64,000 nt of DNA from Rhizobium sp. Pop5. GTDB lineage: Bacteria; Pseudomonadota; Alphaproteobacteria; Rhizobiales; Rhizobiaceae. The notes below the pieces were generated by a model. It saw only the letters and a list, made by a program, of their open reading frames with translations, was not told the origin of the DNA and made no database searches. The stretch covers positions 682,001 through 746,000 of the forward strand of contig NZ_CP099402.1 in the NCBI RefSeq assembly GCF_024721175.1, written 5' to 3'. Shown here one piece after another: positions 28,690-37,440 of this stretch (the first letter of the stretch is position 1; every line of letters starts with the position of its first letter). The translations under genes were made by a program, and so were the position numbers.

Positions 28690-29685
28690 ATGAAAACGCT
28701 GCTGCTCAAGAAGAATGAGGTAGCACGGCTTATCGGCATGACGGAAGTCATTAGCGCGGTCGAAGAGGCTTATAAGGCCTCCAGCAGCGACCAGGTGGAA
28801 CAGCCCGACTATATCGGGATTCATCTGCCCTCCCTGCGTGGCGAGATCGACTTCAAACTTGGCTATCATAAAGTCGCTGAAATCATCTCCATGAAGGCGC
28901 ATTCGGGAGGGTTCGCCAACAACCCGGCAGAACACGGCGTGCCGAACAGCATGGGCACCATTCTCCTGTTTGATGCCAGGAGCTGTGCGTTGATTTGTAT
29001 CATGGATGGCAGCTTGATCACTGGCCTTAGAACCGGGGCGGCGGGAGCCGTCTCCGTCAAAGCGCTGGCCAGAAAGAACGCCAGGACGATCGCGTCGATC
29101 GGCACCGGCAATCAGGCAAGAATGCAAATCCGGGCGATCAATGAGATCATGAAGATCGAAGAGATCCACGCCTGGGACAGCACCTACGAAACAAGTTCCA
29201 AATACAAGGCGGACATCGAGCGCGAATTCGGCATTTCCGTCACCGTCGCAAGCTCGAAGAAGGAGGCGGTGGAGCGGGCCGACATCTTGATCACAACGAC
29301 CCGAGGGAAAGGGTCGCTTGTAGAAGCGGCATGGGTAAAACCCGGTACGCACATCGTCGCAATCGGCACGGATCAACGCGGCAAACAGGAGCTGGATCCA
29401 GAGCTCTTCCGAAACGCCAAAATCATTGTCGACTCGCTTTCGCAATGCACGGAGAAGGGCGAGACCTGGCACCCGCTGGATAAAAACATCATTACCAAGG
29501 ACGACATCCACGGTGAAATCGGCGCGGTATTATTGGGGAGGAAGCCGGGACGAGAAAGTGATGACGAAATCACCATTTTCGACTCCACGGGGATGGCCAT
29601 ACAAGACAATACGACCGCCAGCAGAATTTATCGCAACGCCATAGCCAATAATATCGGCACTTTCTTCCAGTTTTTTGAGGAATGA
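28690..29685 (+). CDS. Ornithine cyclodeaminase/mu-crystallin-family NAD(P)-dependent enzyme
   Basis: A 331-residue member of the OCD/mu-crystallin family, which includes ornithine cyclodeaminase, alanine dehydrogenase and iminosuccinate reductase (BhcD). The Rossmann part has [18 protein letters not shown], and the substrate-site region has [13 protein letters not shown] and [21 protein letters not shown]. It overlaps the following dehydratase gene by four bases. The same family pair appears at 47088-49066 in a second, more EutC/EutB-like version. The 28.7-30.7 kb stretch looks more AT-rich than its neighbours, hinting at a different origin. Ribosome site GAGAGG. Confidence 0.88.
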   Translation: MKTLLLKKNEVARLIGMTEVISAVEEAYKASSSDQVEQPDYIGIHLPSLRGEIDFKLGYHKVAEIISMKAHSGGFANNPAEHGVPNSMGTILLFDARSCALICIMDGSLITGLRTGAAGAVSVKALARKNARTIASIGTGNQARMQIRAINEIMKIEEIHAWDSTYETSSKYKADIEREFGISVTVASSKKEAVERADILITTTRGKGSLVEAAWVKPGTHIVAIGTDQRGKQELDPELFRNAKIIVDSLSQCTEKGETWHPLDKNIITKDDIHGEIGAVLLGRKPGRESDDEITIFDSTGMAIQDNTTASRIYRNAIANNIGTFFQFFEE

Positions 29686-30659
29686 CCATGCGCAACTATC
29701 CGACCATTCAGGACATCCATGAAGCTCGGCAACGGTTAGAGCCGCATGTCAGGCACACGCCGCTATTGCGTGCCGACAAAATCGAGAAAGCGGCTGGTTG
29801 TCAGCTCTACCTCAAACCGGAAACCCTGCAGATCACTGGCGCATTCAAGATCCGCGGCGCCCTGAACAAGGCTCTCTCGCTCCCCCGAGAAGAGATCGCA
29901 AACGGGATCATTGCGACCTCGTCGGGCAATCATGCCCAGGCGCTTGCTTACGCAGCCAAGATGCTCGGCGTAAAAGTCAGGTTGGTGCTGCCGGTCACCA
30001 CACCCAAAATCAAGATCGCCAATACGGAAGCCCTTGGCGCGGAAGTCATTCTTTTTGATGGTGATAACGCTGCTAGATGGAGAAAAGTCTACGAGATCGC
30101 TGAAGGAAACAATTATGCGGTCATTCACGGCTTCGAGGACCCCGTCGTAATGGCTGGTCAGGGAACGATCGGGTGTGAGATCCTGGAAGACCTGGAAGAT
30201 GTGGACACGGTTATCGTGCCCTTGGGCGGTGGAGGGCTGATCTCGGGCATCGCCACTGCGATAAAAGAAACCAAGCCATCGGTGCGCGTTATCGGGGCAG
30301 AGCCTGCCTTGACGCCGAAATACTTTTACAGCCGGAAAAACCACGAGCGCACATCGCTTCCGTTAAAGAACACGATTGCGGATGGCCTAAGGTTAAGTGT
30401 TCCGGGTCAAAATCCGTACCCGATCATCGAAAAATATGTCGACGAGATTGTTCTTGTTGAAGACGAACACATCATCGCCGGAATGCGCGCCCTTGCCAAG
30501 GATGCAAAATTGATCGCGGAACCAGCCGCCTCCATCGGAATAGGAGCCCTGTTGGCAGGCAACATTCACGTGGAGCCAGATGAGAAAGTGTGTGCGGTCT
30601 TGTCCGGCGGAAATTGGGATCTAAGCGACCTTGCCGAGATTTACAATGTAGCGCCCTGA
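29682..30659 (+). CDS. Threonine/serine dehydratase-family PLP enzyme
   Basis: A 325-residue fold-II PLP enzyme. The cofactor Lys is in [15 protein letters not shown], the Asn-containing loop is [15 protein letters not shown], and the PLP-phosphate loop is [13 protein letters not shown]. It lacks the C-terminal ACT regulatory domain of biosynthetic IlvA, so it is of the catabolic/serine-racemase-like length. Coupled to the OCD-family gene upstream by a four-base overlap. In known pairs (EutB/EutC, BhcB/BhcD) the dehydratase makes an imino or enamine product that the OCD-family protein handles; the substrate here is not known. Either of two nearby ATGs (29682, 29688) may be the start. Confidence 0.88.
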   Translation: MTMRNYPTIQDIHEARQRLEPHVRHTPLLRADKIEKAAGCQLYLKPETLQITGAFKIRGALNKALSLPREEIANGIIATSSGNHAQALAYAAKMLGVKVRLVLPVTTPKIKIANTEALGAEVILFDGDNAARWRKVYEIAEGNNYAVIHGFEDPVVMAGQGTIGCEILEDLEDVDTVIVPLGGGGLISGIATAIKETKPSVRVIGAEPALTPKYFYSRKNHERTSLPLKNTIADGLRLSVPGQNPYPIIEKYVDEIVLVEDEHIIAGMRALAKDAKLIAEPAASIGIGALLAGNIHVEPDEKVCAVLSGGNWDLSDLAEIYNVAP

Positions 30660-30806
30660 TCCGTTTTCACCTTCGATTAATGCACCAACCCGATCGCCGT
30701 TGAACATCTGGGATCACATCTGCGCGACTGGAAGCGATCTAACCGCGGGGGAAACGCGTGCTTCATTCGGCAGGGCGACGGACCAAGCCAAATATGAGAG
30801 CCACCA

Positions 30807-32249
30807 ATGAAACATGCCCACAGGTTTTATATCGACGGGGAGTGGGTCGAGCCGTCTGTGTCGAAAACACTTGAGGTCATCGATCCCTCGACGGAACTGC
30901 CGATCGGAACGATCGCACTCGGCAGTGCCGCCGACGCAGAAAGGGCGGTCGCGGCTGCGCGGCGGGCCTTCTCCTCCTTCTCGCAGACGTCCAATGAAGA
31001 GCGCATCGAGCTGCTGACGCGCATTGTAATGATTCTGAAGCGTCGCAACGACGAGCTCGGCGATGTCATCTCACGGGAAATGGGCGCACCGCTCGCCATG
31101 GCCCGGGCTGAGCAGGCCGCCATCGGCGCTGTCCATTTCGAGCAGGCGATCAAGGCCATCGAGACCTTTGCCTTCGACTACATGCAGGGGGCCACGCGCA
31201 TCCTGCACGAGCCCGTCGGTGTGGTTGCGATGATTACGCCGTGGAACTGGCCGATCAATCAGATCGCCTGCAAGGTCGCTCCGGCCCTCGCCACGGGATG
31301 CACCATGGTCCTGAAGCCGTCGGAGATCGCTCCGTTCAACGCTGTGATCTTCGCCGAGATCATGAATGAGGCCGGCGTGCCGAAGGGGGTCTTCAACCTC
31401 GTGCAAGGCGACGGGCCTACTGTAGGTGCGGTACTGGCCGGCCACCCGGATGTGGACATGGTGTCCTTCACCGGGTCGACCCGCGCCGGCATTGCCGTGG
31501 CGCAGGCGGCAGCACCGACGGTCAAGCGGGTGCATCAGGAGCTTGGGGGCAAGTCGCCGAACATCATCCTGCGCAGCGCCGACTTCTCGGCCGCGGTCGC
31601 CGCTGGCGTGCGCCGGTGCTTCGGCAATTCCGGCCAGACCTGTACCGCGCCAACGCGGATGCTGGTGCCGGCGGAGCGAATGGCGGAAGCAAGCTCGATC
31701 GCCGCGATCGAAGCGGCTGCGCTCGTTGTCGGTCCCCCTTCGGATCCGCGCACCAGCCTCGGACCAGTCGCAAGCGCCGCCCAGTTCGACAAGATCCAGA
31801 CGCTGATCGAACGCGGCATCGCGGAAGGAGCCGAGCTCGTCGCGGGTGGCCTCGGCCGCCCTTCGCATCTCGATGCGGGCTATTACGTGCGCCCAACCGT
31901 GTTTGCCCGCGTCACCAATCAGATGGCGATTGCGCGGGAGGAAATCTTCGGCCCGGTGCTGTCGATCATCGGCTATGACAGCGAAGAGGAAGCGATCGCG
32001 ATAGCCAACGATACGCCCTACGGGCTGGCCGCCTACATACAGGGCGATCCAAAGGAGGCGCGCGCGCTCGCAGGCAGGCTGCGCGCCGGAACCGTTCGCC
32101 TCAACGGCTCCGCCTGGGACGCAGCCGCCCCTTTCGGCGGCTACAAGCAATCAGGCAACGGTCGGGAGTACGGGAAATTTGGACTGCACGAGTTTACCGA
32201 AATCAAGGGCATCGTCGGCTTCTTGGACGAGTGCGACACGCAAACCTAG
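30807..32249 (+). CDS. NAD(P)-dependent aldehyde dehydrogenase
   Basis: A 480-residue aldehyde dehydrogenase. The N-terminal part has the WNWPINQIACKVAPALATGCTMVLKP pocket, the cofactor-binding SFTGSTRAG, general base Glu in HQELGGKSPN and catalytic Cys in NSGQTCTAPTRM, so it is intact. It lies 147 bases after the dehydratase gene on the same strand, without a clear ribosome site stronger than the weak purine run before the ATG. It could oxidise the semialdehyde produced by the kinase/phospho-lyase modules on either side, or acetaldehyde-type products. The substrate is not determined by the motifs visible. Confidence 0.92.
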   Translation: MKHAHRFYIDGEWVEPSVSKTLEVIDPSTELPIGTIALGSAADAERAVAAARRAFSSFSQTSNEERIELLTRIVMILKRRNDELGDVISREMGAPLAMARAEQAAIGAVHFEQAIKAIETFAFDYMQGATRILHEPVGVVAMITPWNWPINQIACKVAPALATGCTMVLKPSEIAPFNAVIFAEIMNEAGVPKGVFNLVQGDGPTVGAVLAGHPDVDMVSFTGSTRAGIAVAQAAAPTVKRVHQELGGKSPNIILRSADFSAAVAAGVRRCFGNSGQTCTAPTRMLVPAERMAEASSIAAIEAAALVVGPPSDPRTSLGPVASAAQFDKIQTLIERGIAEGAELVAGGLGRPSHLDAGYYVRPTVFARVTNQMAIAREEIFGPVLSIIGYDSEEEAIAIANDTPYGLAAYIQGDPKEARALAGRLRAGTVRLNGSAWDAAAPFGGYKQSGNGREYGKFGLHEFTEIKGIVGFLDECDTQT

Positions 32250-32768
32250 CCAGTCGTCGAAAGCGGGTGTCGAGCATCGCGCTTTCCCAAAACGTGCGGC
32301 ACACACTCGATGAAAGGGATAAAAGTCGCTGACATCGACAATGAGACGGAAACCTGGCCGCCCCTTTTGCTCGGCCACCAGAGGCTGGAGAGCACCGGCG
32401 CAATACCTCGGGATCGACGTCGACAACACCTAACCATTCCGTAGCAAGTTGAATCGCGGTGCTTGTGGCTGCGCTTCTAATCGAAGCGCCCCTTCTGCAG
32501 GAACCAACCGAAGATCGACTTTGCCCAGCCATCTCCGACGCTTTGCTGACGAGCGTTGTGCGCCCCGATCAATCGCCTGGGTTATCGAAAGCGGATATCG
32601 TTAGCGGCAGCGCACAACCCGCCCCGAGCCCGACGTCCGGATCGCACCATCATCTAATCCGGCAAGTCACGCTTACGCAAGGGAGGCCATGCTTGCCCCT
32701 CCGGACGATAAAGAGAAGGGGCGAAGGCCCCCCCCGGCTCATCAGCAAAATGGCCTGAGCCCCGGTTT
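32250..32768. other. Convergent intergenic region, possible decayed coding sequence
   Basis: A 519-base gap between the ends of the aldehyde dehydrogenase (plus) and HAD (minus) genes. No intact gene is supported. On the minus strand a short run GWAKSIFGWFLQKGRFD ends in a stop near 32473 and looks like a protein C-terminus, perhaps of a membrane transporter, but it is too short to assign. No terminator with a U-tract was recognised. Confidence 0.4.
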
Positions 32769-33458
32769 TCAGGCGCGCTTGAGGGCTGGCTCCAGGCCAA
32801 CGGCGGCGGCCAGCCCGCCGATATCCTTAATCTCAGTGTATTCGTAATAGGGATTGGCCGGCTCATGGCCGCGGTTGACCCAGACCTTACTCTTGATGCC
32901 CAGGTCATAGGCGGTCATCAGGTCGTAGCGGAAAGATGAGGAGACATGAGTAATGTCTTCCGGTCCGCAGCCGAGCTTCTCGAGCATGTATTCGAAACCC
33001 TTCATCAGCGGTTTGTAGGCCCCGACTTCTTCTGCCGTGATTACCATATGGATGGGCGCGCCCAGCTTTTCGACATTCGACATGATCAGGCTGTTCATGG
33101 AGTTCGACAGGATGACCAGCGGAATTTCCTTGGCCACCCTGGACAGGCCAGCCGGGACATCCGGGTGCGGACCCCAGGTTGGCACCTCGTCATAGATGCG
33201 TTGCGCGTCTTCGGGTTTGAACGGGATACCGATGCGTTTACAGCTGCGTTCGATTGAATTGTGCACCACTTCGACGAAGGGTTTCCATGGTCCCAGCACC
33301 TCGTCAAGGCGATAGCCCCTGAAAGCCTCGACGAAGGCGACCATCGCTTCAGGGGAGAGGCGCTCGCCGTAGACGCGTCGCGCAGCGCCGGCCATATCGA
33401 AATTGGTGAGCGTGCCGTAGCAGTCGAAGGTCACGTACTTCGGTCGAAATTGAGTCAT
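32769..33458 (-). CDS. Haloacid dehalogenase type II-like HAD hydrolase (module B)
   Basis: A 229-residue HAD hydrolase. Motif I is TFDCYGTL with nucleophile Asp12, motif II VILSNSMNS, motif III around VGAYKPLMKG, motif IV SSSFRYDLMTAYDLGIKSKVWVNRGHEPANPYYEYTEI. It is very similar to the protein at 27451-28119. The ATG at 33458 has GGAAGGAAT upstream and matches the paralogue's start. It is divergent from the APH-fold kinase gene at 33977, and the two promoters carry mirrored TTGTTGTACAA operators, so they are probably co-regulated. Confidence 0.88.
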   Translation of the reverse strand: MTQFRPKYVTFDCYGTLTNFDMAGAARRVYGERLSPEAMVAFVEAFRGYRLDEVLGPWKPFVEVVHNSIERSCKRIGIPFKPEDAQRIYDEVPTWGPHPDVPAGLSRVAKEIPLVILSNSMNSLIMSNVEKLGAPIHMVITAEEVGAYKPLMKGFEYMLEKLGCGPEDITHVSSSFRYDLMTAYDLGIKSKVWVNRGHEPANPYYEYTEIKDIGGLAAAVGLEPALKRA

Positions 33459-33721
33459 GGCGTGTATTCCTTCCAATTTTCTTGGCACGGTGTGCCTATC
33501 CAAGGTCATCGTAGCGGGCATACCGCCTGTCTAAAGAGGACGCGGTTCCGATAGACTGCAATGCCGCAGCGGAGCAGTATCCTTTGCGAATCCGTAACCG
33601 GTCATTTCTTCTGCCTTTGTCGATACCGGTCGGATCCACCCAAGCGGAGCACTCCAACTTGTTTGCTGCATTCCGACGAGTGGAATGCACACTGGCATAA
33701 CTTTGCGACCATGGCAACCAA

Positions 33722-33732
33722 TTGTACAACAA
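33722..33732 (-). promoter_or_regulatory. Left GntR-type operator candidate
   Basis: TTGT-ACA-ACAA on the plus strand (TTGT-TGT-ACAA on the minus), the TTGT-N3-ACAA form seen for FadR/FCD-type GntR regulators. It faces the HAD gene and mirrors the right-hand copy. A GntR/FCD gene lies at 36507-37214. Confidence 0.5.
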
Positions 33733-33907
33733 TTTTTAAGATCCTTCGTTCTGCAACTCTCCTCGTTCCTGCTTGCCGTAGCGATCGGTTGCTCCTGGCA
33801 ATTATCTTAAATAGCTGAAATTGCTACGTATTGATTCGGACTTATCAGGAGAATTCCGCTCTTGGTGATTGGGAATCGGATTGATTGTTTTCCGTTGCGT
33901 AAAAAAA

Positions 33908-33939
33908 TTGTTGTACAAAAATTGGAGTGTGACATACTG
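33908..33939 (+). promoter_or_regulatory. Promoter with overlapping operator for the kinase/phospho-lyase operon
   Basis: TTGTAC (33911-33916) and ATACTG (33934-33939) are separated by 17 bases and would start transcription about 30 bases before the GTG at 33977. The operator TTGT-TGT-ACAA (33908-33918) covers the -35 box, a position suited to repression. Confidence 0.5.
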
Positions 33940-33976
33940 AGACCATCGAGCCTCCCATTCTCGAGGTAGGATCTGA

Positions 33977-35053
33977 GTGAGTTTCAAGATGGATCATAAG
34001 CATCAGTGCGGGCCAGCCCGCATCCCTGAGCTTTCCGAGGCGTGCCATCCCGTGGGAACCGAGGAAGCCGAAGCAATCGCCGAGCGGCTATATGGCACTC
34101 GCGGCTCGGCAACACGCTTTGAAACCGAAAAGGACGACACGTTCCTCCTCGACTGCGCGGCCCAGGGGAAGTTTGTGCTCAAGATCGCTCATCCTTCTGA
34201 GCGGATCGTGGAGCTCGATTTCCAGGTCGCACTGACGCGGCATCTCGAGCAACGGGCCCCTGATCTACCCATCCCCCGCACTCTCCGCGACGTCGACGGG
34301 GCAGATTTGCCCGTCGTCACCACGAGTGACGGCGAGCGGCGCGTGGTGCGGCTCATTACCTTCCTGCTCGGCACCCCGCTCGACCGCACATTTTGCACAG
34401 CCCCCCAGCGCGAACGGATCGGTGAAATCCTGGCAAAGCTGCGTCATTCCATGGCCGATTTCACGCATCCCGCCGACGGCCGGGCGGTGGCATGGGATGT
34501 CACCCATCTGCTCGACCTCAGCGATCTGTTAAGTTTCATCCCCAGAGGCGACAGGCGGACCTGGACCGTCCGCGCGCTCGAGCGGTTTGCCGAAGTCAAG
34601 CCGAAACTCGACCTCTGCCGGCGACAAGTGCTCCACAACGATTTCAATACGTCGAACCTGGTCGTCGATCACGCCAACCCGCAGTTCCTGACCGGCGTCA
34701 TCGACTTCGGCGATGCGGTCCGTACCGCCGTCGCCGTCGATGTCTCCACGGCGTTGATGAACCAGATGCCAAAAACCTTCGACCATGGGAACCGGCGTGA
34801 TCTGTTCGACGAACCGCGCGACGTTCTGCGCGGTTATCTCCGCCATGCCGATCTGACGGACGAGGAGATCCGGCTCATTCCTTTCCTGTCGATGGGTCGT
34901 CTTGCGGTTCGCGCGCTGCTGACGTGCTGGCGCGCCGAGATCTTCCCCGAGAATAGCCGCTATATCTTGCGCAACACCGAAGCCGGCTGGGGCCATCTCG
35001 AGTGGTTCCACTCGATTTCCACCGCACAGATTTCCGATCTTCTGACACGATAG
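33977..35053 (+). CDS. APH-fold small-molecule kinase (module B)
   Basis: A 358-residue APH/choline-kinase-fold protein with intact catalysis: ATP-site Lys69 in KFVLKIAHPSE, Brenner motif LHNDFNTSN (His220, Asp222) and metal-binding DFGD (243-246). Sequence order and the following AGXT2L-type gene, eight bases away, recall the animal hydroxylysine kinase/phospho-lyase pair. The GTG start at 33977 has GAGGTAGG six bases upstream; an ATG four codons later has worse spacing. Paralogue of 26135-27244. The substrate is unknown; hydroxylysine, ethanolamine-like amines or other hydroxy-amino acids are possibilities. Confidence 0.83.
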   Translation: MSFKMDHKHQCGPARIPELSEACHPVGTEEAEAIAERLYGTRGSATRFETEKDDTFLLDCAAQGKFVLKIAHPSERIVELDFQVALTRHLEQRAPDLPIPRTLRDVDGADLPVVTTSDGERRVVRLITFLLGTPLDRTFCTAPQRERIGEILAKLRHSMADFTHPADGRAVAWDVTHLLDLSDLLSFIPRGDRRTWTVRALERFAEVKPKLDLCRRQVLHNDFNTSNLVVDHANPQFLTGVIDFGDAVRTAVAVDVSTALMNQMPKTFDHGNRRDLFDEPRDVLRGYLRHADLTDEEIRLIPFLSMGRLAVRALLTCWRAEIFPENSRYILRNTEAGWGHLEWFHSISTAQISDLLTR

Positions 35054-35061
35054 GAGCCATA

Positions 35062-36429
35062 ATGTCCAAGCAAGCGACTACTCTTCCCCAGGGCTTCCGT
35101 GGCGACATGCCCAATGGCTTCAACCCTCAGGACACGTCTCATCTCACAAGTGAAGATCTGGCGCATGTCGCGAGGCGGCAACGGCTGCTCGGGCCTGCTT
35201 ATCGGCTCTTCTACAAGTCGCCGGTTGAGATCTCTCGCGCCAAGGGCGTCTTCCTTTATGACAAGTTCGGCAACGAATATCTCGATGCTTACAACAACGT
35301 GGTATCGCTGGGTCACTCTCATCCGCGTATCGTCGAGGCGATCCAGAAGCAGCTCGAGGTACTCTGTACCCACACGCGTTACATGCAGGAGCCGCTGCTG
35401 GACTATGCCGAAGCCCTGATCAATACGTTCGGCGGCGAACTCGGCCGGACCGGATGCGCGATGTTCACATGCACGGGCTCGGAAGCCAACGATCTCGCCT
35501 TGCGGATCGCGCGTTACCACACACGCAAGACCGGCGTCATCGTCACCGCCGAAGCCTATCACGGCAACAGCGGCGCGGTGGCGGCTATCTCGCCGTCGCT
35601 CGGCAGGAAGTCGGCTCTGGATCCCTATCTTCGCACGGTCGCCGCGCCCGATTCCTATCGCCTCCCCGTCGAGGAAATCGGCCGGCGGATGGCGGATGAT
35701 GTCGTGCGGCAGATCGCCGACATGGAGCGGCATGGCGGCGGCCTGGCGGCTTTTATCGCCGATTCCGTCTTCTCCTCCGATGGTCTTTACGTCGATCCGA
35801 CCGACGTATTGGCGCCCGTGGCGGAATTGGTGCGCAAGGCGGGCGGCCTGTTCATTGCCGACGAGGTGCAATCCGGATTCGGGCGGACCGGCACCCATCT
35901 TTGGGGTCACCGCCGTCATAAGGTCGATCCGGATATCGTCACCATGGGCAAGCCCATGGGCAACGGCTATCCCGTCGCAGGCGTAGTGCTGCGGCCCGAA
36001 CTCGTGGCCGAATTCGGATCCAGCATGCGCTACTTCAACACGTTTGGCGGCAACTCCGTCGCTATCGCCGCTGCAAAAGCCGTGCTCGACACGATCCTCG
36101 AAGAAGGCCTGTTAGACAATGCTGTCAAGATCGGCGGCGAAATCCTCGACGGCCTTCGGGACCTACAGAAGGAATATGAATTCGTCGGCGATGTTCGCGG
36201 GGCCGGCCTCTATTTCGCCGTCGAACTCGTCAAGGGTGGAGACCGGAAGACTCCGGACATGGACCGTGCGCTTGCAGCCGTCAATGCCTTGCGCGACCGG
36301 CGCATCCTCATTTCCGCGACGGGAGCGGACGCGCATATCCTGAAGATCAGGCCCCCGCTCATCTTCACATCATCCAATGCTGCTCGTCTGCTCGAGGGCA
36401 TCGACGAGGCGCTTCGGTCCGTGCAGTAG
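35062..36429 (+). CDS. Class-III PLP enzyme, AGXT2L-type phospho-lyase candidate (module B)
   Basis: A 455-residue fold-I PLP enzyme. DAYNNVVSLGHSHPRIVEAI and CTHTRYMQEPLLDYAEAL correspond to the AGXT2L phospho-lyase pattern; FTCTGSEANDLALRIAR and the cofactor Lys297 in TMGKPMGNGYP complete the active site. Paralogue of 24699-26033. Together with the kinase gene just upstream it could convert a hydroxy-amine, by way of its phosphate ester, to an aldehyde, phosphate and ammonia. The ATG at 35062 follows TAGGAG; the earlier open frame overlaps the kinase gene. A conventional omega-transaminase role remains possible. Confidence 0.86.
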   Translation: MSKQATTLPQGFRGDMPNGFNPQDTSHLTSEDLAHVARRQRLLGPAYRLFYKSPVEISRAKGVFLYDKFGNEYLDAYNNVVSLGHSHPRIVEAIQKQLEVLCTHTRYMQEPLLDYAEALINTFGGELGRTGCAMFTCTGSEANDLALRIARYHTRKTGVIVTAEAYHGNSGAVAAISPSLGRKSALDPYLRTVAAPDSYRLPVEEIGRRMADDVVRQIADMERHGGGLAAFIADSVFSSDGLYVDPTDVLAPVAELVRKAGGLFIADEVQSGFGRTGTHLWGHRRHKVDPDIVTMGKPMGNGYPVAGVVLRPELVAEFGSSMRYFNTFGGNSVAIAAAKAVLDTILEEGLLDNAVKIGGEILDGLRDLQKEYEFVGDVRGAGLYFAVELVKGGDRKTPDMDRALAAVNALRDRRILISATGADAHILKIRPPLIFTSSNAARLLEGIDEALRSVQ

Positions 36430-36506
36430 GGCCTGCCTCCATGCGGCCAGGAGGCAAAATCATCTCCCTTGCCCTGCGCCGCCTCATGTGGCGTAGGTAC
36501 ACGTAC

Positions 36507-37214
36507 ATGATCAACGAGCAAAGCCAAAGCCATGCCGCCGCTGCCGCCAAGAATCGAGCTGAAGATCCAGAGATGAACGTCGAGCCCTTGCCCGCCAGCG
36601 CGGTGGAAATCCTGACCCACGCCTTGCGACGGCGCATCTTGTCGGGGGATTTCCGACCGGGCGAGTTCCTCCGCGACGTGAAGATGTGCGAAGAGCTTTC
36701 GACCTCGCGGCACACCTTCCGTACAGCAGCCCAGGTGCTCGTCACACAGGGCCTGCTGCGTCAGATACCGAACCGCGGCTTTGTGGTGCCCGAATTCGGG
36801 CCAGACGATATCGTCGATATCACCCGCGTGCGCGGCGCCGTCGAGGGCGAGGCCATTCGTCTGATCGTGCTGACCGGCGTCATCCCGTCTCAGGCACTGG
36901 AGGCAGTCGACGTTATGCACAGGTCGACGCTATCCTCCGACAGATCCCTGTTGGTTGCTGCGGACCGCGATTTCCACCGCGCAATCATCGCCGCGAGCGG
37001 TAGCGCTCGCCTGAAGCGGACCTATTCAGACCTCGAAGGCGAGATCGAACTCCTCCTCGCACAGCGGCAGGATTTCTACGCTACCGCCGAAGAAATGGCG
37101 GAAGAACACGAGCGGCTCATCAACAGCTTGAGAAGCCGGCACTACGATACGGCACGGGAGGCGTTCCAGGAGCACTGGGTGGATCTCCAGATCAAATTGC
37201 TTGATCAACGCTGA
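36507..37214 (+). CDS. GntR-family (FCD subfamily) transcriptional regulator
   Basis: A 235-residue regulator with a winged helix (AVEILTHALRRRILSGDFRPGEFLRDVKMCEEL, then HTFRTAAQVLVTQGLLRQIPNRGFVV) and an all-helical FCD domain (DRDFHRAIIAASGSARLKRTYSDL, HERLINSLRSRHYDTAREAFQEHW). The recognition helix is unusual in reading STSRHTFRTAAQVL. It lies 77 bases after the phospho-lyase gene on the same strand. It is the natural candidate to bind the TTGT-N3-ACAA operators flanking the kinase/HAD promoters. The start is uncertain: ATGs at 36507 and 36573 are both possible, and neither has a strong ribosome site. Confidence 0.87.
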   Translation: MINEQSQSHAAAAAKNRAEDPEMNVEPLPASAVEILTHALRRRILSGDFRPGEFLRDVKMCEELSTSRHTFRTAAQVLVTQGLLRQIPNRGFVVPEFGPDDIVDITRVRGAVEGEAIRLIVLTGVIPSQALEAVDVMHRSTLSSDRSLLVAADRDFHRAIIAASGSARLKRTYSDLEGEIELLLAQRQDFYATAEEMAEEHERLINSLRSRHYDTAREAFQEHWVDLQIKLLDQR

Positions 37215-37440
37215 CCAGCGCTCCATGCGGAGTTTGACAGTTCGGAAAGGATGAACTGTCAGGCGGCGCTGAGGATGCCGGCGCCGCGGGTTCGACGCGG
37301 AGCAAGCACCCATCTCGGATGCTTCCTCTGTGACTTCGCGAGGCCCCGCTTCGCGGCGTCGACGCTGAGCGTATGGCATCAAAGACGTAGTTGCGGCCGC
37401 TGCTGGCCAACTCGATCGAATAACGATACGGAGAAGTTTG

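Larger units (their letters stand above)
33459..33976. other. Divergent regulatory region of module B
   Basis: A 518-base AT-rich gap with no gene. It holds a left operator (33721-33732), an Lrp-like box (33812-33826: TAGCT-GAAAT-TGCTA) and a right operator with promoter (33903-33939). The 16 bases TTGTACAACAATTTTT at 33722-33737 recur on the opposite strand at 33903-33918. Confidence 0.6.
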
